A stretch of DNA of 64,000 bases. Source: Styela clava (Eukaryota > Chordata > Ascidiacea > Stolidobranchia > Styelidae). The notes below the pieces were generated by a model, which had not been told where the DNA came from, searched no databases, and was given only the letters and a program-made list of their open reading frames with translations. The stretch spans positions 20,481,383 to 20,545,382 of the forward strand of contig NC_135252.1 in the NCBI RefSeq assembly GCF_964204865.1. Reading direction: 5' to 3'. The position numbers were made by a program, and so were the translations under genes. Shown piece by piece: positions 36,201-48,200 of the stretch (position 1 is its first letter; each line of letters opens with the position of its first letter).

Positions 36201-39200
36201 GTTATTCACTTTTTATTTAGATGGCTGCAGATAAGATAAAACAAGAGAGAAGAAAAAAGTGGGATGAAGCAAACAGAAACCTTCGGAAAACGTTAGATTC
36301 AGTTCGTACGCAAATAACGAACAGACATCCCGGCAAAGCTTTTTCTCAATACATCGAAAACATAAAACGTACTTGTAACCAAGTCGAAGATTGGCTTCAA
36401 AAGAGTCAAGTAAGCGTGACAATTGTAAATTATATCTGCCATGAAACATTATGTTCTTTCAAATACATAGTGACTCTCTTCCTATCAGTGGGTGGTCACC
36501 TAGTGCTTTGTTTAAAAAACTAAGTTTTCTCATTAAATAATACACTTCAGTGAGCGCCATTTAACTTTGCACAAGAAAGCAGTCTCTTTTTCTTCTAAGT
36601 GAGTGAGCAAAACCGTGCTTTGGGCAAATTTTCAAACAAAGGTAAATTTTGTATTAAACTGCTAAAATTAAATTTAAAGATTAGAACACTTGGCGGTGAT
36701 TGAATCAGCACATTTAAAACGTTTTGTTGCTTCAGGGTAAGTATACACAATTACAACATTTTTCAGAAAACCATCGCTGTAGAAGAACTAGAATCAAAAG
36801 TTATTGAAGTGGAGGCGACTCTTAAAAACTTTTGGAGTGGATTAAAACAAGAGATACAGGTGAATGTCTAGGAGGGTGGTTGGAGCAGTTCAATGTTTTA
36901 TGCAACAATGCTTTGCATCCACGCAGATTCTTGCAGTACTAGTGCTTGCTATCCTATCAGCATGTACAACTAACAATAGTGATTCCAGATCTAAAGATCC
37001 ACCATTTGTCTTTTTCAAGCAATAAAAATGACATCTAAGTCTTTTTCGATATATCAAATTACTTATTTTAGGCATCTCAATCGTTAACCGAATCTTTTTA
37101 CTCTTTAGCAATTCTTACTTTAATCGAACATCCATTTTTGGTTATGGCATTACTCACTACCCATTACTCATCCTACTCGCTAACCGCGTTACGTTATACG
37201 CGTAATTATCCTCATTAAGATTCCAGAACAAGTGTTAAAAACACTCAAAAATTCAGTTGTTTTCTGATGTGCAAACCAGGTTATCGAAGCAGAAAAGCAA
37301 CAGCAAGCAGATAAAGAAAGAAAACTGACTGAAACTCGTGATAATCTCTTGGGGTTTCTAGATTCAATTCGTCAGATGTGCGAATCAGAACAAATTGCTG
37401 AAACTGAATATGCAGATAAACTAAGTGGCTTATGCAATGAAACTGAAGAGTGGCTCAAATCTGAAGTGAGTCTCAGCATTGCTTAAATTAAGACGATTTG
37501 TTTATGCCAATTTCTCATAATAAAATACTCTTATAGTTGGATACATGGTTTACATATGCATCGTTTTTCCCAATTCTTGTTGTAGTGTTTTTTGTTATTT
37601 AGTTATCACTAAAGTATGTGTTGTGATTGTTGGAAAAAAATCTTTTTACCTAAATAAAAGGCGATTACATTTTGAATGGGAAACTGTCTCTGTGACGAGA
37701 TATTTCGCTGAAAAATTTACCGTTTTATTTAATTAGAGGAGAACACTTTGTATTCTGCGTTGCCATACCGCCCTTGCAATGCTTGCACCCTCAGATCTTT
37801 TTAAGAAATTTTTATCAGGCCTTGCAGTGGAGTAGAGTGTACCGAGGTCCGACATATGTGTCAGCATGTTCGAACATTGCTCTCTCGTTTACTTCTAATT
37901 TTTTTTAAGCAGGATCTTTAGTTCTGTCGTTTTCAAGATTTTGAATTTGATAAAACGATTGCTAACTGTGACTACTTTAACAGGGGATATCAGCAGAATC
38001 GATCCAAACTAAGCACGAGGAGTTGCAAGCTAATGTGCAAGAAATCAAACAAAGTATAAGCAAAATGAAACAGGTTTGTCAATCCTCTTATTTGAAGATA
38101 TATTATAAGACTTGGAACAATTCTTCATCTCTGACATATTATATTATTGTATGTACATTTTCATGGATAAATAAGTTGATTGTGGCTGGATGGGTTTTAT
38201 GCGCATATCAGTGATCGGAGTCGTTTTTCGTTTCTATTTGTATCGGGCGTCTTCTGGATATCCAAGACCCCTCAACATACTTTGACATATACTTTTTTTA
38301 ATGTTGATTGTTGTTCGATTTTTTATGCTATTCTCAATTATTGTTAGGCCTAATAACGTATTTTGCTGTTCAGTAACCAGTATTTGTTTTCCCTCAGCCC
38401 TAAATGCCATTTTTACTTTTTTGTTATCTTTATTGACAAAGTGTATTTATGTATGGTGGAGAAATAAATTGCTGATTAGTGGCATATATTTCCAAAGGAA
38501 AAAGAAGCAGAAGAAAATCTTCGACAAAAAGCATTCGACAATATGCGGAATTATATCGACGAAGTTCAAACAAAGATCGCAACTGATGTGGAAAACGATG
38601 AGTTTACGAGACCGCATATCAATATGATTACAGAAAGCTGCGAAATAGTATTGGAGTGGGTTAAAAAAAAATTATGTGAGTTCGAAATTTATACAATATG
38701 ATATATAACACCCCTTAAAATAAAATGGTGCTTGGGTTAGACTTTGGTCACCTTTATCAAACACTCACGGTGAGTAATCTAAACAAAATGTGGGGGATGG
38801 AAAAGCCACTCATATTTATTTTGTGTTAGCTTACTAAAACAAAATGGCGAGTTCCAACAAAAGAAAGTATAATACTTTTAAGAGTGACTTTTAAGCCATC
38901 TTTTAAGGACTTACGTTTACTCAACCGGAGTCATCAAAATGAACGAAATTAATGCATTGAAAGTTCAAAGTGCCCTTATATCCACTCAATTTGTTATGGT
39001 TTATTCATCTATTTATGACTTGGAATCGACCTGTGACTTGACTTGCGACTTATGATTTGGCTGCGGCTGTGACCGTGTATTGCGCTGTGACACGTGCTTG
39101 AATTCTAACATTTGCTGGAACTTATACTTAAGTCGAAACTCGACCCGGGGTTGAGGATCTGACTCAACACTTGAAAACTACGGATATACTGATTGTTAAT

Positions 39201-42200
39201 AGATGTTGGTGGATGCAACTCTTTAACGGAGAATCTATGGTTTTTAAAAATAAAAACACCTCAGTAGAAGTGATGCGAAATTTTTGTGGATATTTCTATA
39301 TTGGTATTTATTATGACATTATTTGCTTAAAAGCTAATTTTTTTTTTAAATTTTATGCTATGGAAATCTAACACTCGTTGTATACTTTCCAAGGATCGAA
39401 TTACATCCGATACCATTATATCAGAGCAGCGTAATCTACGAACAACGATTGAGGATATTTATGATAAAATGCAAGCAAGCAAAATTGAGGTAAGATAAAA
39501 ATATAGTAATTGCATTTGAAATTTTAATATAGAATTTACGTGCAACGAAGCTTGCAACTTTGGACGTATGTCGTTACATATAAGTCACATACGTTACATA
39601 CGTCACATACGTTACATATGAGTCACTCGCATATAATGCATAAAAATACCCTATTTTGCACAAAAAATGAAGTTTACTCATTCTGGTTCTGAGTTGTCGT
39701 TTTTACATGTTTCACTTCAAATATGGCACATGGAATGTGAGGCTAAATATGGGGTTTCAATTGAGAAATTCGAAGAGGGGATGCACTAGGCGCTAAGTAC
39801 CAGAAAAAAAAATTTCTGATTCGCAAAGCGGGAATGACTCAATATTACTTTTTAAAAACGCGGTGTTTCTATGTTCCTTCTTTTTGATCTACCCCTTATT
39901 TTTTCAGGCAGAAGAAAAATTTCGACAGCAAGCCCTAACTGCTGTACATGATTACATTGACGATGTTTGTAAAAGTCTGGAAGCTGAAAGAGAAACGGAC
40001 AAAACAATCGTCCAGTGCATTGATACAATACACAAGCATTGCACGAATGTATTCAAATGGACTAATGAAAATTACGTAAGTCAGTCGCGCAAGGTATTGA
40101 TAATTCGACTCACGGTGTCCAAGTGAGCTTTCTATGTAGGCGTACTTTCTAAGTTTGGGCTATGTAAAAGAAAGTGTACTGAATTTCGTCGGTCCAAATT
40201 ATCACTGTAATTATTCCGTCCCATTCAAAACCTACAAAAAAATATGATTCAGTTGACAAGTTATTTTATTTATAATATCGATATTAAATTGTTTTCAGCA
40301 TCAAATCACTGGCGGAAGAATTTTATCAGAATTTGATAACTTACAGAAAAATGTCAATGATATTTTTAATGTGTTACAAGCCAGAAAAATAGAGGTGAGA
40401 TTTGCCTATCTATGGTATTTGAATGTCTTGCACCATACCTGCATATTTACGAGAGCAGTAATTTTGTGCGAAAACGTTATTTCCGGATATAGGTTTAAAG
40501 ATTTATGACCAGAAGTAATTCAATTTCATGGTACGTTCTGGGTCAAGATAGGTGTAAAACTAAGAAAGTACTTACCGTAGAGCAGAGTAAAGAGCATATT
40601 TTATCTACAAAAATAATTGCATATTTTTTTTACTGATTGCAATATTCATCAGTAATTAGTATTTTTTAATTACACCATAACGAGTTAAGCAATGTCAAAT
40701 TATGTGAACAACATGGGGGTAACTAGTTATGCCTAAACTATTGATTGAATGTGACTTTCGCCTATAAAACTCTTATCTCAAATATCACATATTGCAAAGA
40801 CTTTTGCTGAATTGTTTTAGTTATATTTATATCAACCAGCCATTTTAGGTAAAAACTCAATAAAATTTAATTTTGGAAAAGGTTGAAGCTGAGCGTGAAC
40901 GACAGCGAGCAGAAATGATAGAAAACGCGCAGATTTAATCAACAATCTCCGAGCATACATTTCTGATGTCAGATCGCTGGTTGTATTCAAACAGTTCAAT
41001 AACAAATTGACTGAAGAAGATTTGAGATTAATATTTGGCCAATGTGACATTGCAGAAAGACATATCAAGGTGAATATCGCGTTATTGTTTCATCTCAGAC
41101 TTCACTATGACATCGCATTATACGAACAGCTGGTACCTAGTAAATAGTTCGAGGACGTGACTATTGTATCGCAGGTTAAAATCTCGATTAAAATGCCAGA
41201 TCATTCATCTGGCCCAGGGTGCAATAAATTGGGCAGTAAATGCCTGAACTGTAAAGATATTGACCCTGTGTAAATAGTAGCTCTTCCCGCAACTGCCTAT
41301 ACATGGAAAGTGTTTATTATGAAAGTGTGAAAATTTTATATAATCAAAATTAATATGAAACATCTCTATCTTAGTACCAAGCATAGAACAAATATTCTAC
41401 CCCAACGATACTTTAAATTCAGCAGTTTTGTAAACGTTTGCTCGCATCATATAATTGATTTATTTGGTTTTCAGGAGAATTCAGATACGAACCAACTAGA
41501 AGTCCAATATTCAGATCTACGTGAACTAACTGAACACGTGTACAAAAAGTTGGAACGAATTGACGCGGTGAGATGATTTATTTAGAAATTTATTTCATTT
41601 TGAAGTTTGAATTTGAAACTTTCTACATTTAAGTTTTGGTATAGCAATTTCACTCTTCCTAGACGTGTTTGGTACTTTTAGTATTATAACGTTATCTCGT
41701 CCAAGTACACATGTGATAAAATACAGACCATATTCCATAAATTATTATTTTTTCAACCATTACTGATTATGAATATTGAATGTTTATAGTTAGAAAAAGC
41801 TGAGTTGGCAAAGAGGCAGACCGAAGAACGCAGAATGAAAGCTGAATTGTCTCAAAAACTGAAGAGTTACATCGACCGTGCCCGACGTCTTATTGTGTTT
41901 GAACCTCTGACGCATAGATTGACGAAAAGTGATAAAGCCAAAATTCAATCTGAATGCATCAAAGCTGACCATTTCTTGCTTGCGGTGAGTGAACATAGTT
42001 GGTTAAATGTTTAAAATCTTCAAAACGCTTAGGAATATTTTGTGAAGTTTATCACATCCCATACGTGCATTAGAATATAATAGTTTTTTGTTCATCATGG
42101 TGCAGAAGCCCAATTACATTACTAGTTTTCCAACAAATGCTGATTTTGAATAATAAAGTAACGTTATTACAGTCTCCGACACACAAAATCATTCAATTAA

Positions 42201-45200
42201 CAAACTTAGGCGGCTACCAGCTAGTATACGAAATATGTCAATCTAATTATCGACTGACTGCATCAACAGCCTAAGGTCAGCCAATACAAAATCCCTTTTA
42301 CTGTTTGCCTGCTTAAAGCTGTGTTTTAATATTAAAAACCCCACCAGTAGTGGCAAAAGAGTGGAGAATTAACAAAATTAAATCATGATTTTATGATGAC
42401 TCGAATTTTTTTTTTTCTATTGTGGAATATATCAAAACATTTATTTTATTTACAGAAAAACCTAACCTCCTTTAAAATTGAAAGAAAGCGTAAGGAACTA
42501 GAGGAATGGGTTCAAAGTATTTACAAAAAGTTGAAAACAAGGGAAGAGGTATTTGATCTAATTGTTGCTTGCTTGCTCAAATGAGGCTATGATTTTTTTT
42601 ATCAGATAATTAATCTAGAAAAAAAGATTTCCTTTGAACCCTCATAACGTGAAATCTACGACCAAATTTCAGCATTTACGACAGTATGAATTGTTGAACC
42701 TTTGCTTTCCTAAGTTCAACGTATGTTTTACATTTGAAATGACGTATGGGCTTGATGTTTACGATGGTAATCTGGAATTGGTGCGTTGGATTATCCCCTA
42801 GTTCTATAATACCATCTAGCTATGTCCTGACAATGTTGACTCAAAGTCGCTTTAACTGATCTCTGTCCCAAAAATAAACATACGTGTAGCTTCTAACGTC
42901 AGTGCATAAAAATATTATTTAGATGACAATTTGACAATTTGTTAAAACATTTTGAACATTTTAGATTGCAAACAAATGCAAAGATGATCTAGTAGAATGG
43001 AACAAAGCAGAAGGAGAGTTATCCAATTGTATAAATTACTGGAATCAATTTGTAACTCGCAACAGAGGGAAAGATAAACTAACGGACAAGTATTTGAATA
43101 GAATAGTTGAGATATGCACGGATGCAGAACAATGGCTTCTGGTTTCCTATGTATGTATAGTTTGAATGAAATATTTTTTTAAATAAATTAACCTTATACT
43201 GTTGTAAGATTTTTTTTTTGTTCACAGCAAATGATTTCACGGAGAGAACTCATCGATAAATGTTTCAGTTTGGAAACCGATGCCTGTAATATCTGGAAAA
43301 GTCTACAAAATGAGAAACAGGTTAAAATTAACCTTACAAATGTATTATTCTATTTTTTTTGAAAATATGATATTTATAAGAGATATAATAGATATAAAAG
43401 ATTTGATATTTTAAATGCTTTTTGATTTGTATCAATCTCTGCGCTCAGTTTATTGTGAAATCCGTTTCAATTCAAACAAATTTAAAGCATATTGCCTATA
43501 ATTATATATAATTTCATAAGGTAAATAAGTAGATGAAGAGTAAAATATAAGATTCTCAGAAAATCTTCGCTCGTATAATATTCCTTTTGCAAAATAACGA
43601 ACCAATGTTGAAAATACTCGCTAAAACTTATAGATTAGTCTTTGTTACAATAATGAACAAAAAGTCGATGCCCGGAGAAACAACTAAATGAATGAAACTA
43701 AAAAAGAACTTTAAACACGATGCGTCCTAAACAACTTGATTGTTTGTTATTTAATAAAATATTTGTTTCAGCAGTCTGGAGACGACATTGAGGAACAAAC
43801 AATAGAAATAGAAAAGTTTGTGGAAAGAAAGGGATTCAGCATAAAAGAAAAGCAAGAAGTATATTTTTTGTGACTTGCAATGATTTGGTCGTCAACACTC
43901 TTGGCATGATAATTGTGTTTTACACTACTAATCTTTTCTTCCAATCGAGAACATTTTGTTTTAGTAACTAAAAGCAAGAAAGATATTTCATTGCAAGGTA
44001 AACTTTGTAATACAAACTAAATACAAGATGCATTCAAACTATGGTTTGTTAAATCGCGTTTCATTTCATTATGAGGAGGCCATTAGGACATCCGAACAAA
44101 ACTACTTAAAATGATAAAGCGAATTGAAAGCTCTATTGACATAAAGATAAATTAAATATTTTAACAGAATAGTTGAAATGTGCACGGATGCTGAAGAATG
44201 GCTCCTGGTTTCCTATGTATATATTTCAAAGTAAAAGTCTGATAAAAAAAGTTTTTTAATAGACACGTTTTATACTACTTTATTGAAATAAATAGATTTT
44301 GAAGCCTCCATACCGACGACAAAAAAGTCTATTTACTAATACATGTAGCAAAAAATGAAAAAACATGAGCGTACGTGAAAAATCATGAATATTTGAATAA
44401 ATACCAAACCGAGCCGAGTACGTAGCAGCCTACGAGGCGCTAGAAGATTAATCTTAGTAGTGTGGGTATCGTCTTATCTTAGCTTCACTTTTATATCTAT
44501 AAATATCACTTGGATCCTCATATTCTCGAACACAGTCCCATTTCTGTTTTTCCCTTCTTTGATGTGTTAATATTTAGCATTTAATAGGTTAACTTTGCAA
44601 ATAACTTGATCTGGACATGACGTAAAATCAAAACAGATTTTGCATTTTTGATACCCATAATTCTTTATAACATATATCAAATGAGAAATTCATCATAAAA
44701 TTATTATCAACTCTCAGAGAAGAAGTCACGAGTCGGACAGAAGAAGACGCGATGAAGCAGAAATGAGACTTCGTGATTATATAGCATATATACGAAGTTG
44801 TGTTTCAGTGATCAAACTTGAGAAAAATAAACAAAAACTTATAAGAATGTGCGGAGAAACAGAACATTTTCTGCGTACAAATAAAAGAGTAAGAAATGTC
44901 ATTCTTATAATGGTTGTTATGTTACGTAGCATGTAACTTACTGGGCCATCGAGATTAGGCCTATGTCAAAGTTAAAATTATCTGTGTATTCCAAATGTTT
45001 TTATTTCAAATATAAAACATGTGAATTGGTCTACGGAAAATTTTATTTTTGTCAAGTTGAAATTATTTATAAAATTCGAACGCATATGTTAAAATATCGA
45101 TATCGATAATTGTTTAAATTCACTCTATCCGTGTTATACTTTAACAAAAATTATGTCTCATGTTACATAAGCTACGCATTCTCCAGTATGGATAAACAAC

Positions 45201-48200
45201 TAATACATTTGAAGTTTATAATCTGTCGATTTCGTGCTTTCCAGGATCTAACATGGCAAGAAATAGAAAATATTGAAATGGATATGAAGAAGCATTTTGA
45301 GTCGATTTGCTATGGATCAGAAATTGAGGTAGTCTTCTCATGCGAAAAAGTTTATTTCTAAAGATTCATATACATTCTGACACTTTGTTTTTCTTTTTGA
45401 AGTTGAAACTAAATTGAGTGAAAATAAATAAATTAAAAACTCTTACATTAATTTATATAATGGTGTATACAAGCAAAGCCACTAGTGAGGTAGGATATTG
45501 AAAACTGATTTATCTCATAGATTAAACGCGGTTCATTTACGCGATTTATCTTCGATTTTTGTATACACGTGAGATTTTGTAGATATTCAAAAACCAGAAA
45601 AAACAACATTATCACTTTCCATCTAGAATAGCAAGTATATTTGTGATCTTTTAACTATCATAATCTGAATTACCTCAGATTAGCAACATATCATGGTAAA
45701 AGCAAAGATTATATTATTTGTTCGGTTAATAGCTTCTTTATCATTTTAAAATTTGTATTTATCTTCTGTTTAAAATCCACTTACACATGCAGCCACGGAA
45801 TGAAAATTATGAGCGTACGTGAAATTATAAATTATATAAATATTTACCAAACGGAGTGTCACCATCACATATCATCTTATATACATATTCATACGTAAAA
45901 ATATTACTTGGATCTCCATAATGTCGAGCACAGGACCATTTCTGCCCATTTCCGTATTTGGTGTGTCATTGTTTAGAATTTAATAGATTAACTTTGCAAA
46001 TAACCTCATCTGAACATGACGTAAAAACAAAACTGATTTTGCATTTTTGATACCCATAAGTCTATATCACATATATCAATTAGGAAATTCATTTTAAAAT
46101 TATTATCAAATCCTAGAGAACAAAAAACGAGTCGGACATAAGAAGACGCGATGAAGCAGAAATAAGACTTCATGATTATATATCATATATGCGAAGTTGT
46201 GTTTCAGTGATCAAACTTGAGAAGAATAAAGAAAAAATTATAAGAATGTGCAAAGAAACAGAGAAATTTCTGGAAACAAGGAAAAGTGTAAGTAATATAG
46301 AGCCTATTTGTTGTTGTGCTTTCTTTGTTTCTACAGCATTTGTTATGTAACTGACGATGCCAACCATACGTTGTGCGTTCTGTTAAATTATTTTAAACTT
46401 ACACTATATTTAAAATATATTCTAAGGTTAACTATTTAACTTTGTTGCGGTAACCAATGTCCAACATAGTTCAATAGCGCCGAAAATGTCACGAAATTCA
46501 ATGTATTTATACGCGCCCCAAGCCCATCTTGCTGTCTAAGATACCGTACACCAGCAACATTCAACTCTAATATTTTTGTTTGAAATGGTAGTTTATTCAC
46601 AACCCAAGTAAATCCACAACTAGCAGCATATTCATTCAATATATATAATTCAATAAAGCAATTATACAGGAATGGGTTGTGGTAAATGGCAATTGGCGCC
46701 TGTCCAGCCAATAGTTATACAAATACAAACAAGAGTAGTGGAGCAAATTTACTGTGTGTCCTCCTGGTTTCATGTTTCTGCCGGAGAGGCCTTAACCAAT
46801 CATACAAGTCATTGAGCAGCACTGTCCACAAGCGGTGATACGCAAGAACCAAGAACTAAATTATTGGTTTTAAAGTTTTGAAAGATGAGTACCTACTAAT
46901 ATTGATAACTATATACGACCCCAGTGACAAAATTATTTTATTTTTCGAATATTTTACGATACCACCTATATTTGCTAACGTTTTAGAATCTAACGAGGCA
47001 AGAAGTAGAACATATTGAAAAGGATATAAAGAAGCATTTCGAGTCGATCTACTATGGATCAGAAATTGAGAATGAGGTATCTTCTCGTGCGAAAATGTTT
47101 ATTTTTTACAGTTTCATATATATCATAACATTCTGTTTCCATTTCAAATTGAAATATATTGAGTGAAAAAATAGATCAAAACTCTTACATTTATTTATAT
47201 TACGGTATCTACACGCAAAGCTACTGGTTAGGTATAATAGATTGAAACTAATTCATACTCATAGTTGAAACTTAGTTCATTTGTAGTTTTGATATTGAGA
47301 AATTAAAGTGATAAAACTGTTCAAACAATTTTAGCAGCGGTATCAGTTTTAAAAATGAAAAAAGCGAGATCTACCGAATTTATATCATTGCCGAAGACTA
47401 AACATTATTTTTGGATGGAAGTTAAGTTCAAAATTGATTTTGATTCAAAATAAAGAATATTTTTTTGCATAGCAAATTTCTGTACATAATAAGATACCAT
47501 TTTAGGAAGGAAGTCTCAAATATGGAACAGATAGTAAAACTCATTTGGTATATGAAAAGGATAAGATCCGTCGTCGACAGAGCTGGATTTGGAGAAAAAT
47601 GAGTTTATTTTAGACATTCGTTAGCTTCATGTCGTGGTCCAATCAATCAATCAATGGTTGGCGCAATGTCTATGTTGACAACGTGAATTGGGAATCAATA
47701 GAGCGATTTCAACTGGTCGGACAATTACTCCAAGCCCACCTATTGACCATTTAACTGGCTTTGATAATATTATATTAGAGACGCCGTAGTCGAAAGATTC
47801 CAAAGTGAGTAGCGTCAAAGCTAAACTCGTAATGCAAGGCAAGAAATCATACTGCAGAACTAATTTGGTGATAGGAATTGAATTTATTCTACAATGAAAA
47901 TGTAGGATTTGAGTTATTCGTTATATGTAGTGTGGTTGTGCTTTGCAGAAAGAAACAAAGGAACCGCAGGAAAAAGATAAACGTGTTACCCCAACCAAAT
48001 GGATAGCTGTGATTTGCAGGGTAACGCAGGACATAAGGAAAAATATGAAACAAGTTCATATGAAAATGACAGATACGGAGAAAACCAGGTTGCAAAAACT
48101 CTGTGAAGACACAGAAGAGTGGTGTGAAAAAAATCCAGTAAGTACAGTGTGTCACTAACAAATATAATACACAAGAGACTACTTCAAAGTCTGTAAAGTA

